A DNA stretch of 64,000 nt, from contig NZ_JAGYIU010000002.1 of the NCBI RefSeq assembly GCF_018402495.1, positions 152,984 through 216,983 on the forward strand, read 5' to 3'. Each line of letters begins with the position of its first letter. Position 1 is the stretch's first letter. Of the stretch, positions 19,039 through 28,339 are shown one piece after another. Source of the stretch: Pseudoalteromonas sp. (GTDB lineage Bacteria > Pseudomonadota > Gammaproteobacteria > Enterobacterales > Alteromonadaceae). A program made the position numbers and the translations under genes. Below the pieces are notes generated by a model, which saw nothing but the letters and a program-made list of their open reading frames with translations, had not been told where the DNA came from and did no database searches.

Positions 19039-19067
19039 ATAATACGAACCAGCCCCTACTTCGTCAA
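19039..19067 (-). promoter_or_regulatory. Strong sigma-70 promoter of the tRNA-Asp array
   Basis: On the minus strand: TTGACG, a 17-base spacer, then TATTAT, followed by a GC-rich discriminator (TCACGCCGC) typical of stringently controlled stable-RNA promoters. It points into the five tRNA genes, about 40 bp from the first. Confidence 0.85.
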
Positions 19068-19094
19068 GGGCTTTTTTGTTTTTTTACAGGTTTT

Positions 19095-20465
19095 TTAGTC
19101 ATCTGACATCGAAAGGTTTAAAATTTCACCTGTTTTGTCATTTTTTGAGCCGTTTTCTGCATCAGCTGTTTTTTGCTGATCAGCTTTATTTGTATCGGTT
19201 ACTGTTTTTTTCTTTAAAAAAGCAAAGTTTAATTTAAGTTTTATTGGCTTTCTCTGTACAAAAATACGAATACATAGCCAACCAATTAATAAAATGGCCA
19301 AGTTTCCACCGATAATTAAACTTACCATTACACCGGTTGACATTGTTTTTGGCTTAGTAACAGGAGGTGTGATATTTTCTAGCTTGGTTACACTGACTAC
19401 GGGAATTTCTGGAATAACTTCAATCGGTCTTTCTATTTCAAATAAATAAGTGGGCAACGTAGCCACAAACTCTCTGTCATTCACTGTTGAGCCAAACACA
19501 GAAATTTCAATATTATAACGTCCCCAGCCGTGATCTTGTAAAGCCAGTTCTCTGGTTGCTGTGCTGTTAGTATCTAAATAAAATATTTGCTCTTCGTTAT
19601 TGGGATAATAAATTTTCCCTTGCATGATCACGGTTTCAGGCTTTAATAACTTTTCATCAATATTTATAGTAATACGGTGATCATCTCCTTCCACTGTTGC
19701 TTCAAGTGGGGTGAAACTAAAAGGCGGTTCATGCACAACAATAGTGTCTTGAACGACACGCCTCTCCAATACATCAGTAGTAATATAAAGCTCTGGCCGC
19801 CACTCTCCAGGGGTAAAATTTAAGGTAAACTCTCCGGTAAATACACCATCGTTGGCACTTTCATCAAACCCATAGCCATCGTCTTTAAATTCAGCAACTT
19901 GTTGTATACCCGCACCAAAGTTTTCAAAATTTTCATTATTGGTGCTCACAAAACTCACATTGAGCGATACCGCATCGTTGAATAGATTGGCGTCAATAGG
20001 CTTGCCATCATTTAAAAGCTTACCGGTTACCTTTATCGTTTCTCCCTGAAATAGTAGTTCAGGTAATGGCTCAACCTCAAGCGAAAGCTCACCAACAACA
20101 ACTATGCGACTCTCTGGCATTATTTGGCCAATCACTTGCCATGGGCCAGGCATAGGGTTACGAATAACTACTAAATCGTAATTTAATTCGTCGTACCAAT
20201 CTAGGCTGGTGTTTCTTACCGCATTCGTTGCAAAGTATTTAGTACCATCGGGTCTAACTAAAATAACGGCAGGCGAGCCTGGACGCCTAAAAAACATTAA
20301 TGTTATTTCATCAATTTTATCATCAATACGAAAACGGTTATCAAGTAGCGGTATTTCATTTTGCTTACCGCTGCCTTTTAACTCTTCAACTTGTTTAATG
20401 CTGTGCGCCTCGGGAGTGAAACACACGACAATTAAATACAGTGAAACTATTAATAGCGTTTTCAT
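19095..20465 (-). CDS. TIGR03503-family envelope protein
   Basis: A 456-residue protein with an N-terminal signal peptide (MKTLLIVSLYLIVVCF...AHS), a long beta-rich periplasmic part, one transmembrane segment near residues 375-400 (VSLIIGGNLAILLIGWLCI) and a Lys-rich cytoplasmic tail. The sequence DNRFRIDDKIDEITLMFFRRPGS and the D-G-Y-G-x-D-E-x-x-N-D-G-V-F-T-G stretch match the gammaproteobacterial family TIGR03503 as I remember it. The role is unknown. It lies 8 bp downstream of dnaQ, so is likely co-transcribed with it. Confidence 0.78.
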   Translation of the reverse strand: MKTLLIVSLYLIVVCFTPEAHSIKQVEELKGSGKQNEIPLLDNRFRIDDKIDEITLMFFRRPGSPAVILVRPDGTKYFATNAVRNTSLDWYDELNYDLVVIRNPMPGPWQVIGQIMPESRIVVVGELSLEVEPLPELLFQGETIKVTGKLLNDGKPIDANLFNDAVSLNVSFVSTNNENFENFGAGIQQVAEFKDDGYGFDESANDGVFTGEFTLNFTPGEWRPELYITTDVLERRVVQDTIVVHEPPFSFTPLEATVEGDDHRITINIDEKLLKPETVIMQGKIYYPNNEEQIFYLDTNSTATRELALQDHGWGRYNIEISVFGSTVNDREFVATLPTYLFEIERPIEVIPEIPVVSVTKLENITPPVTKPKTMSTGVMVSLIIGGNLAILLIGWLCIRIFVQRKPIKLKLNFAFLKKKTVTDTNKADQQKTADAENGSKNDKTGEILNLSMSDD

Positions 20466-20473
20466 AATAATGC

Positions 20474-21187
20474 CTATTCAGCGCGCCATAAACAATGGCC
20501 GCCCTCTTTTTGTACAATATCTAAACGCGTTTGATGTGCGCTTTGCTCTGTATCACTTGCTTTTATAACTACCAACGGGGCTCTATCACTAGTTAAGCGC
20601 CTAATTCCCCCTTTTTGATCTTCACTTGAGTCATCTTTATTTTGATTAAGATTTAGTTTTACTTGGCCCCCGGTCATTGCCAAGTAAACATCGGCTAAGA
20701 TTTCTGAATCCAGTAATGCGCCGTGTAGCGTACGCTTAGTGTTATCAACATCGTAGCGACGGCACAATGCATCTAGGTTGTTCTTTTGTCCTGGGTGCAA
20801 GTCACGGGCCATTTTAAGGGTATCAAGTACCCCACAAAAACTATGGGTATTTTGATAACCCTGATTTAATAACGCAAATTCATTATCCATATGACCAATA
20901 TCAAACGGCGCATTATGAATAACTAGCTCAGCTCCTTTAATATAGTCAAAAAACTCTTGGGCAATATCACGATAAAGCGGTTTGTCGCGTAAAAATTCGT
21001 TGGTAATACCGTGAACATCGATTGCTTCTTCTTCAATGCTGCGTTGTGGATTTATGTAAACGTGAAAATTATTGCCGGTTAACCGGCGATTCATTAGCTC
21101 CACACAGCCTATCTCAATGATACGATGCCCTTGTTTAGGGTCGATGCCGGTGGTTTCTGTATCTAAAACTATTTGTCTGCGTGCCAT
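20474..21187 (-). CDS. dnaQ: DNA polymerase III epsilon subunit (proofreading exonuclease)
   Basis: A 237-residue 3'-5' exonuclease of the replicase core. Catalytic residues appear in IVLDTETTGID (Exo I, Asp and Glu), VIHNAPFDIGHMDNEF (Exo II) and HGALLDSEILADVYLAM (Exo III, His and Asp). The last 60 residues form the linker and tail that bind the alpha subunit. It is divergent from rnhA across 68 bp, the same arrangement as in E. coli, and the tRNA-Asp array nearby matches E. coli aspV. Confidence 0.97.
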   Translation of the reverse strand: MARRQIVLDTETTGIDPKQGHRIIEIGCVELMNRRLTGNNFHVYINPQRSIEEEAIDVHGITNEFLRDKPLYRDIAQEFFDYIKGAELVIHNAPFDIGHMDNEFALLNQGYQNTHSFCGVLDTLKMARDLHPGQKNNLDALCRRYDVDNTKRTLHGALLDSEILADVYLAMTGGQVKLNLNQNKDDSSEDQKGGIRRLTSDRAPLVVIKASDTEQSAHQTRLDIVQKEGGHCLWRAE

Positions 21188-21255
21188 ATCGAATTAAGCC
21201 TGACTCTGGTATCTTTCTATAATCACTTTATTGTACATAATATCAAGGTAAAACA

Positions 21256-21720
21256 GTGCAAAAAACCGTAGAGATTTACACCGATGGTTCGTGTTTAGGT
21301 AATCCAGGCCCCGGTGGTTATGGTATTTTTATGATTTATGAAGCCCATGAAAAAAAATTAAGCCAAGGTTACAAACTCACAACAAACAACCGCATGGAAA
21401 TGCTCGCAGCCATTGTTGCGCTAGAATCACTTAATCGTTCATGCCCTGTTACCCTGACTACCGATAGCCAATACGTAAAACAAGGCATTGAGTCGTGGAT
21501 CACCAATTGGAAAAAACGGGGTTGGCAAACTGCGGCTAAAAAACCAGTAAAAAATGTCGACTTATGGAAACGTCTCGATAAAGCCTGCGCCGAGCACGAC
21601 GTTACCTGGAAATGGGTAAAAGGTCATAGTGGCCATAAATATAATGAAATTGTTGATGATTTAGCCCGTGATGCAGCCAGTAGTAACACTTTAATTGATG
21701 ATGAAGGTTACCAACCGTAA
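21256..21720 (+). CDS. rnhA: Ribonuclease HI
   Basis: A 154-residue enzyme degrading the RNA strand of RNA-DNA hybrids. The four acidic catalytic residues lie in [42 protein letters not shown] and the C-terminal [12 protein letters not shown]. Length is as in E. coli (155). It starts at GTG 21256 with AAGG 11 bases upstream. It is convergent with the yafS-like gene and divergent from dnaQ. Confidence 0.98.
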   Translation: MQKTVEIYTDGSCLGNPGPGGYGIFMIYEAHEKKLSQGYKLTTNNRMEMLAAIVALESLNRSCPVTLTTDSQYVKQGIESWITNWKKRGWQTAAKKPVKNVDLWKRLDKACAEHDVTWKWVKGHSGHKYNEIVDDLARDAASSNTLIDDEGYQP

Positions 21721-21735
21721 CCCTAAACCATCGTG

Positions 21736-22497
21736 CTATTTTTTATTTTGCTGATAATGTTGTTTTGAGGTCTGCCTAAGCCCTCCCCCTTTTATTGGCA
21801 CAAATTGTGGTCGTGCATGCCACTTTGGTTTTATTGGCGTAAGTGGCGCAACACGCTTTCGTGCCACCAGCAAATACACACTGCCCATAGGCTTTAAATA
21901 TTGCTTAGTAAAGCTGCGCCAAAACGCAAACCGCGACAACCGGTTACCACGCGCCAACGACGAGTAAATAAAGCGCTCATCGGCCACAATTTCAAATCCG
22001 AGCAAATTTAGCCAATCTTTTACCCGTGCGGGAGTAAAAAAGCGTCCTGTCCACGGTAATTTTTGACGGCTAAATGGCAATAATTGCGCTAATCCACAAA
22101 AGCTAAACGGATTAAACCCTGTAATTGCTATATAACCACCAGGAATAAGCGTGCGATGAGCCTCTCGCAATATATGATGCGGATCGGAATGATACTCTAA
22201 ACAATGGCTCATAATGCAAGCATCTATACTGTGCTCATAAAAGGGAAGCTCGTCTATATCAGCCACTACGCCAGTGCAAGGGCCCGGCTCTGCAACGCAC
22301 ACTTGATGTTTAATGGTACTTTTACTGGTATCTAACTCGCCACTTAAATTACCCAGTTTAAGCATATGATAGCCAAACATGCGTGGTAACCACGGTGATA
22401 ATTTACGCTCTATACCACAACGTAAATAATCACCATGCGGAAACTGCTGCCATGACAACGGTTTAGGACCTTCTTGGAAACTAAGGGCTGGTTTCAT
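21736..22497 (-). CDS. SAM-dependent methyltransferase, YafS-like
   Basis: A 253-residue class I methyltransferase. The methyltransferase-11 core shows a weak motif I near residue 70, VADIDELPFYEHSIDACIMSH (motifs II-III), CLEYHSDPHHILREAHRTL and IPGGYIAITGFNPFSF. The order gloB / yafS / rnhA / dnaQ is the E. coli order, which supports orthology to YafS. The substrate is unknown. A basic C-terminal tail of about 35 residues is present. It is divergent from gloB. Confidence 0.86.
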   Translation of the reverse strand: MKPALSFQEGPKPLSWQQFPHGDYLRCGIERKLSPWLPRMFGYHMLKLGNLSGELDTSKSTIKHQVCVAEPGPCTGVVADIDELPFYEHSIDACIMSHCLEYHSDPHHILREAHRTLIPGGYIAITGFNPFSFCGLAQLLPFSRQKLPWTGRFFTPARVKDWLNLLGFEIVADERFIYSSLARGNRLSRFAFWRSFTKQYLKPMGSVYLLVARKRVAPLTPIKPKWHARPQFVPIKGGGLRQTSKQHYQQNKK

Positions 22498-22550
22498 TAT
22501 ATAAGCTCGTTATAATACAAATTAAATACCACTTTATAGAGCAACGACAC

Positions 22551-23324
22551 ATGGTGCAAGTCAAAGCAATTAAAGCCTTTTCTGATAACTACATTTGGTG
22601 CTTAACCACTGAGCACAACAATCAAGCGTGGGTGGTAGACCCTGGGCAATCAGCGCCGGTTTTTGAGTATTTAGCACAACACAGTCTAACTCTTGGCGGT
22701 ATTTTAATTACCCATCATCATTATGATCATACTGATGGCGTAGCAAAATTAGTAAAGCAATATCCAAATATCGCGGTTTACGGCCCTCGTAATAGTCCAT
22801 TCGAAGGAATAACAGACCCTTTAAATGAAGGCCAAACAATTACCGTATTAAACACCCCATTTGAGATTATTGCTACGCCAGGCCATACCCTTGATCACAT
22901 TTGTTATGTTAATGATGCACTTGCCTTTACTGGCGACACATTATTTAGCGGTGGTTGCGGACGTTTATTTGAAGGCACGCCTGAACAAATGTGGCATTCC
23001 TTTAATAAACTTAGCGCACTACCGAGTGATTGCAAAGTGTATTGCACTCATGAATACACCCAAGCGAATTTGGCGTTTGCAAAAGCGGTTGAGCCACGAA
23101 ACCCTGAACTACTCGCCTACAGTGAACAGGTTGATCACTTACGTAATGAAGATGAAATAACGTTGCCAAGTACCATAGGCAATGAGCTAAAAATTAATCC
23201 TTTTATGCGTAGTAATTTGCCAAACATTACAGAATTAATACCAAAAGAATATTGTTTAGTTACAAAAAACAATGAACCTTGGGAAAACTTTGCTAGTCTG
23301 AGAAAGTTCAAAGATCATTTTTAA
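22551..23324 (+). CDS. gloB: Hydroxyacylglutathione hydrolase (glyoxalase II)
   Basis: A 257-residue metallo-beta-lactamase-fold enzyme that hydrolyses S-lactoylglutathione in methylglyoxal detoxification. Binuclear metal ligands are visible in LITHHHYDHTDG, TPGHTLDH, FTGDTLFSGGCGRLFEGT and CTHEYTQANLAFA. The C-terminal part has the glutathione-binding LRNEDEITLPSTIGNELKIN pattern. A short one-gene unit in the conserved mltD-gloB-yafS-rnhA-dnaQ block. Confidence 0.97.
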   Translation: MVQVKAIKAFSDNYIWCLTTEHNNQAWVVDPGQSAPVFEYLAQHSLTLGGILITHHHYDHTDGVAKLVKQYPNIAVYGPRNSPFEGITDPLNEGQTITVLNTPFEIIATPGHTLDHICYVNDALAFTGDTLFSGGCGRLFEGTPEQMWHSFNKLSALPSDCKVYCTHEYTQANLAFAKAVEPRNPELLAYSEQVDHLRNEDEITLPSTIGNELKINPFMRSNLPNITELIPKEYCLVTKNNEPWENFASLRKFKDHF

Positions 23325-23511
23325 TTAAGGCCTGTTGCTCTCTTAAGGTTAAACATGCGCTAGCAACAACAATAATAAAACGATTAGTTAACAAACAATA
23401 AGTTAACATTTTCTAATCATATTTGTTTGGAACTTTTAACGGTCATAAGTGGCAATGTTGACTCATTATGGGTAGTATTCGCCGAGTTTTTTACCCTATG
23501 TATTGGTATTT

Positions 23512-25089
23512 ATGAATAAATCTCCTCTTTTATTGGTCTTAGCGATGACGCTAAGCGGTTGTCAAACACTGACAACGTTAAACACAGATTCACAAAATCA
23601 GGCACAAGACCAACTTGAAGGCGCAAGCCCAAACGATATTAGCACGGCGCTGATGATGAATGCGCAATATCAACAAGTGAACGATATCGAAGAGGAAGCC
23701 CCTGTGTTTGACGATGTTTGGGAGCGTATTCGTTACCAATTATCTATCGATATTCCCCAAAATCGCCCAGTGGTCGCTGAGCGTAACTATTATGCGCGCC
23801 ATCAAGCATACTTAGATCGTATTTCTAAACGTGCTGAGCCGTATTTGCATTTTATTGTTGAAGAAATTGAAAAGCGTGAAATGCCAATCGAAATTGCACT
23901 ATTACCCATAGTAGAAAGTGCGTTTGACCCATACGGCTACTCACACCGCACCGCATCGGGTATTTGGCAATTTATGCCAGCAACCGGCGAGCGTTTTGAT
24001 TTAAAACAAAACTGGTGGTATGACGGCCGTCGCGACATTGTGCAATCAACTCGCGCAGCGCTTGATTATCTCTCATACTTACACAAAACCCTTGAGGGTG
24101 ACTGGCTGAACGCAATTGCAGCTTATAACTCAGGTGAAGGCCGCTTACTGCGTGCGATTAAAAAGAATCGTAAAAAGCATTTACCTACCGATTTTTGGTC
24201 ACTTGATTTACCTCGTGAAACCACTGCCTACGTGCCTAAATTATTAGCATTAGCCGATTTATTAAAGCGCGCTGATGATTTTAATGTGTCGTGGAAGCCT
24301 ATTATTAACGCACAAGTGGTTGAAGTGGTTAATATTGAGTCACAAATTGATTTAGCGCTGGCAGCCGACATGGCTGACATGACTCTCACCGAGCTATACA
24401 GACTAAACCCTGGATTTAACCGCTGGGCAACAGACCCTGATGGCCCACACTTTTTATTAATACCCACCGATAAAGTAGAGCAATTTACAGAAAAACTGGC
24501 TGTAACTGACATTAAAAATCGCCTTCGCTGGCAACAATACAAAGTTAAAAAAGGTGATAGCCTGTCGGTGATTGCCAGTAAATTTACCACTAGCACCAAT
24601 GCAATAAAGTCATTAAATAAGCTTGATTCAAACGTAATTCGTGTTGGCCAACAAATTTTAGTACCGCTAACTGATGGTAAAATTAACAGTGAACATTTAC
24701 CTCAGCAAGTACGCGCGGCCGCTAATAAAAGTTTGCGTACTAAGCTCTCACACACTGTAAAAAGTGGCGACACATTGTGGGACATAAGCCGCGAATACGA
24801 TGTCACTATGGGTGAATTAGCTAAGTGGAATAAGCTGAAGAAAAATGCAGTGCTGCGTTTAAATCAAAAATTGGTTGTTTATAAATCAGCAAATAAGCCT
24901 AAAGAGTCAGCGAATAACACCAACCGCACTATTACTTATAAAGTGCGTCGAGGTGATTCATTAGCGCGTATAGCCTCTAAGTTTAATTTAAACGTGAGCG
25001 ATATAATTAAATGGAATGACTTGGCTGGACAAAAATACTTACAGCCAGGCCAAAAGCTTAAACTCAAGGTCGATGTGAGAAGTAGCTAA
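23512..25089 (+). CDS. mltD: Membrane-bound lytic murein transglycosylase D
   Basis: I start at ATG 23512 (MNKSPLLLVLAMTLSGC) because it gives a lipoprotein signal with lipobox LSGC; TTG 23503 would add three residues. The 525-residue outer-membrane lipoprotein has a goose-type lysozyme SLT domain with the catalytic Glu in LLPIVESAFDPYGYSH and the following ASGIWQFMPATGERF. Three LysM peptidoglycan-binding repeats follow (YKVKKGDSLSVIASKF, HTVKSGDTLWDISREY, YKVRRGDSLARIASKF), one more than E. coli MltD as I remember it. It cleaves murein glycan strands. Next to gloB as in E. coli. Confidence 0.95.
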   Translation: MNKSPLLLVLAMTLSGCQTLTTLNTDSQNQAQDQLEGASPNDISTALMMNAQYQQVNDIEEEAPVFDDVWERIRYQLSIDIPQNRPVVAERNYYARHQAYLDRISKRAEPYLHFIVEEIEKREMPIEIALLPIVESAFDPYGYSHRTASGIWQFMPATGERFDLKQNWWYDGRRDIVQSTRAALDYLSYLHKTLEGDWLNAIAAYNSGEGRLLRAIKKNRKKHLPTDFWSLDLPRETTAYVPKLLALADLLKRADDFNVSWKPIINAQVVEVVNIESQIDLALAADMADMTLTELYRLNPGFNRWATDPDGPHFLLIPTDKVEQFTEKLAVTDIKNRLRWQQYKVKKGDSLSVIASKFTTSTNAIKSLNKLDSNVIRVGQQILVPLTDGKINSEHLPQQVRAAANKSLRTKLSHTVKSGDTLWDISREYDVTMGELAKWNKLKKNAVLRLNQKLVVYKSANKPKESANNTNRTITYKVRRGDSLARIASKFNLNVSDIIKWNDLAGQKYLQPGQKLKLKVDVRSS

Positions 25090-25107
25090 TAAACATATCC
25101 AATAAAT

Positions 25108-25136
25108 AAAAAAAGAGCGCATGCGCTCTTTTTTTA
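25108..25136. terminator. Bidirectional rho-independent terminator
   Basis: AAAAGAGCGCA-TGCGCTCTTTT with flanking A and T runs, between the convergent mltD and GH109-like genes. Confidence 0.88.
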
Positions 25137-25142
25137 TTTGGC

Positions 25143-26513
25143 TTAGCTTACAATGCCCAAAGGCTGTGCGGTTTGCCATGCTCCGCGAGTAAAATCGGGA
25201 ATATCTATTGAGCGGCTACGCTCACTCACAGATTGGGCTGATAACGGCGAAATGACCGACCATGCCGCCCCATCATAAACATCTTGATCTAGCGGTTCGC
25301 CATTTCTTAAGCAGTAAATCATCCGCCAAAACATTAAAAAGTCCATGCCACCGTGGCCACCATTGCGCTGCGCCTCTTCACCCATTTTTGTCCATAAGGG
25401 ATGGTCGTACTGCTCATACCATCCGCTCATATCATAATCCCACTCATGAAAACTTTTTGAGCCACCAGTTTCAAGGGCAATACGATTAGGGAAACCTGCA
25501 AACACGCCATTCGTGCCTTGTATTAAGTTATGTCGTGAGTACGGTCGAGGGGTTGTCGTATCGTGCTGCACCATAATACTACGCCCTTTGAGAGTTTTAA
25601 TCAGCGTCGTGTTCATGTCACCAGCAATATAATTGAGCTGGTTACGGGGATGATCGGCAGCAAACTCACGTTGCGCATAGGCGCTTCGGCCAAGTGAAGG
25701 TGAGCTCATTGAGGTTAAAAAATCGAACCGATCGCCACGATTTATATTCATGTATTGCGATACCGGCCCTAATCCATGCGTAGGATATAAATTACCGTCA
25801 CGTCTTGCATGCCACTGCGTTCGCCATGAGCCTGTTTTGTGCTCAAGCTCTTTCATTTGCCAGCGCAGTTCATGAATATACGCCGCTTCGCCATGTAACA
25901 GCTCCCCAAATACACCTTGGCGTACCATGTTTAATACCATTAACTCGTCGCGGCCGTAGTTAACATTTTCCATCATCATGCAGTTTTTTTGCGTACGCTC
26001 TGCGGTATCGACAATTTGCCACATTTCATCAACAGTCAGTGCCAGAGGCACTTCAACAAAAGCATGTTTTGCGCTGTTCATGGTATCGATAGCCATTGGC
26101 GCATGCCATGCCCATGGTGTTGAAATAATCACAATATCAATGTCTTGTCGTTCGAGCATTTGTTGATAAGCGCGCTCACTGCCACTATACAATGCAGGCT
26201 TTGCCACCCCCTTATCAACTAAATAACTAGCGGCACGTTCTAAAACCTCTGTATGAGTATCGCAAATAGCCACTATTTGAGTGCCTTCAATATGGCTCAT
26301 ACGCTTTACATGGCCATACCCGCGCTGACCCACACCAATAAACCCTATTCTAACCACATCCATTTTAGGTGCGACCAAACCGATAACGGAGCGCCCTTGT
26401 TGCATGGGCGCGCTAGTATGAACACTGCCACTAGATGCACAGCCACTAACTACACCCGCAGCGGCAGCCACACTGGCTGCCTTTAAAAAGTCTCGACGAT
26501 TAAATTGCTTCAT
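25143..26513 (-). CDS. Tat-exported Gfo/Idh/MocA oxidoreductase, GH109-like glycosidase
   Basis: A 456-residue protein beginning [19 protein letters not shown], a twin-arginine signal, then a possible lipobox VSGC. The Rossmann NAD-binding motif is [18 protein letters not shown]. Downstream, [20 protein letters not shown] and [20 protein letters not shown] match the glycoside hydrolase 109 group, which uses NAD in alpha-N-acetylgalactosamine cleavage. Family members act on exported glycans after folding with cofactor in the cytoplasm, which the Tat signal fits. Substrate is inferred from family only. It is divergent from the M28 peptidase gene. Confidence 0.85.
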   Translation of the reverse strand: MKQFNRRDFLKAASVAAAAGVVSGCASSGSVHTSAPMQQGRSVIGLVAPKMDVVRIGFIGVGQRGYGHVKRMSHIEGTQIVAICDTHTEVLERAASYLVDKGVAKPALYSGSERAYQQMLERQDIDIVIISTPWAWHAPMAIDTMNSAKHAFVEVPLALTVDEMWQIVDTAERTQKNCMMMENVNYGRDELMVLNMVRQGVFGELLHGEAAYIHELRWQMKELEHKTGSWRTQWHARRDGNLYPTHGLGPVSQYMNINRGDRFDFLTSMSSPSLGRSAYAQREFAADHPRNQLNYIAGDMNTTLIKTLKGRSIMVQHDTTTPRPYSRHNLIQGTNGVFAGFPNRIALETGGSKSFHEWDYDMSGWYEQYDHPLWTKMGEEAQRNGGHGGMDFLMFWRMIYCLRNGEPLDQDVYDGAAWSVISPLSAQSVSERSRSIDIPDFTRGAWQTAQPLGIVS

Positions 26514-26626
26514 TTAGCTTATTCCTTTTGTTGTTGTTTTTAACTTACCTAAAGGCGATTAATGGGTAAAGAGCCAAAGAGGCAGCCTGCATGAAAATAA
26601 GTTTAAAATAGATAATAATTCACATT

Positions 26627-28291
26627 GTGTCGTTATTTGGCGTTATTGTTAGGGGGAAATTATTCTTTTTAAGTTATTATGTTTTATATAAAAACCATCA
26701 CATTTTTTTAGTTATTGTACTAACCGGTTGCTCAGAGCCTGCAACCCCCACTTCCTCGCTTGAAAACAGCCCAGGGGTTAGTTTAAAAAATATAAAACAA
26801 CATATTAAAACCCTTGCCTCTGATGACTTTGAAGGTCGCGGTCCATTAACATTGGGTGAAGTAAAAACCGTTGGCTATTTGAGTGAACAATACAAAGCCA
26901 TAGGGTTAACTGGTGCCTATAACGGTGATTTTTTACATCCGGTTAAAATGGCCATGATCACCGCAGATCAAAACATGCAATTGACCATGGGTGATTTAAG
27001 CTTTAAAGCGGGTAAAGACTTTACTGCTCGTACTAAACAATTACAGCCTGTTATTGATGTTCGCAATTCTGATGTGGTCTTTGTCGGTTATGGTATAAAT
27101 GCCCCTGAATATAACTGGAACGACTACGCCAATATTGATGTAACCGGTAAAACCGTTATTGTGCTGGTAAATGATCCGGGCTTTGCCACTCAAGACGATA
27201 CGTTATTTACTGGTAATGCCATGACTTATTATGGTCGTTGGACTTATAAATATGAAGAAGCCGCGCGCCAAGGCGCTAAAGCGGTATTTATTGTTCACGA
27301 AACAGCTCCTGCCGCATACCCTTGGGGGGTAGTTGAAAGCTCAAATACCGGCACTAAATACAGTCTAATGGATAACAACCTCAATGCATCTGAATTGCCC
27401 GTTATGGGCTGGCTAACACTCGATGCCACCGAGCAAATATTTGCATCAGCACACTTAAATTACCAACAATTAAAGCAACAAGCACTTAGTGAGCAATTTC
27501 AAGCTAAAGCGTTGAATTTAAAAGCAACCCTTGCATTTAAAAACGAAGTGTCACATGCAAAATCACATAATGTGGTCGCAAAAATCACAGGCAGTGAAAG
27601 CCCAGATGAATACATCGTTATTAGTGCCCATTGGGATCACTTTGGCACTAAACAAACCGACAGCGGTCCTAAAATTTATAATGGCGCCGTTGATAACGCA
27701 TCAGGCACCGCGGCCACCATTGAGATTGCTCGTATAATGCAAAAAATGCATCAGCAAACACCGTTTAAACGCTCGATTATTTTTGCCAACTTCACCGCCG
27801 AAGAAACCGGTTTAATTGGTTCAGCGCAGTTTGCCTCTGGTGACGTGATCCCAACAAAGGATATGGTTGCCCTACTAAATATTGATGGGATGAACGTACT
27901 CGATAGCACCGACTATATTTTACAGTACGGTAAAGACCTCTCGACTATGGAACACTATTTAGCTAAAGCCGCAAACGCGCAAGGACGTCAAGTTAAACTG
28001 GATCCTCGTGCGCAAAATGGCTTATTTTTTAGATCGGATCATTTTTCACTCGCCAAACAAGGTGTGCCAAGCTTACTGTTTATGAGCTTAGGTGATACCG
28101 ATCCTGACTACATCACTCATAAATACCATAAAGAAGCTGACGATTACTCAGCTGATTGGTCATTAGGTGGGGTAAAACAAGATGTAGAACTGATTGTTGA
28201 TATAGCCTCACAACTGGCGAATAACGGTGATTGGCCAAAATGGACAAGCGAGTCTGACTTTAAAGCCAAACGCACCGCTGACAAACAATAA
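26627..28291 (+). CDS. M28-family metallopeptidase lipoprotein with PA domain
   Basis: A protein of up to 554 residues. After a lipobox-like LTGC comes a PA-domain region (residues about 130-260), then the M28 peptidase fold. Zinc ligands sit in ISAHWDHFG, GAVDNASGTAATIE, FTAEETGLIGSAQF, NIDGMN and FRSDHFSLAKQG. It should be an exported aminopeptidase. The start is unsure: the frame opens only at GTG 26627, with no in-frame ATG before the lipobox. An ATG at 26679 in the next frame would give a fine lipoprotein signal if the seven-T run at 26703-26709 had eight. Confidence 0.85.
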   Translation: MSLFGVIVRGKLFFLSYYVLYKNHHIFLVIVLTGCSEPATPTSSLENSPGVSLKNIKQHIKTLASDDFEGRGPLTLGEVKTVGYLSEQYKAIGLTGAYNGDFLHPVKMAMITADQNMQLTMGDLSFKAGKDFTARTKQLQPVIDVRNSDVVFVGYGINAPEYNWNDYANIDVTGKTVIVLVNDPGFATQDDTLFTGNAMTYYGRWTYKYEEAARQGAKAVFIVHETAPAAYPWGVVESSNTGTKYSLMDNNLNASELPVMGWLTLDATEQIFASAHLNYQQLKQQALSEQFQAKALNLKATLAFKNEVSHAKSHNVVAKITGSESPDEYIVISAHWDHFGTKQTDSGPKIYNGAVDNASGTAATIEIARIMQKMHQQTPFKRSIIFANFTAEETGLIGSAQFASGDVIPTKDMVALLNIDGMNVLDSTDYILQYGKDLSTMEHYLAKAANAQGRQVKLDPRAQNGLFFRSDHFSLAKQGVPSLLFMSLGDTDPDYITHKYHKEADDYSADWSLGGVKQDVELIVDIASQLANNGDWPKWTSESDFKAKRTADKQ

Positions 28292-28313
28292 ATACAATTA
28301 AACATTACTACTT

Positions 28314-28339
28314 AAAATCCTCCTACTCGGAGGATTTTA
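28314..28339. terminator. Bidirectional rho-independent terminator
   Basis: AAAATCCTCC-tactc-GGAGGATTTT between convergent genes. The TAG stop of the minus-strand gene lies within the hairpin. Confidence 0.85.

Noticed and set aside
19051..19079. Plus-strand terminator AGCCC...GGGCTTTTTT
   Set aside because: No plus-strand gene lies upstream, and it overlaps the -35 region of the tRNA-Asp promoter; probably incidental.
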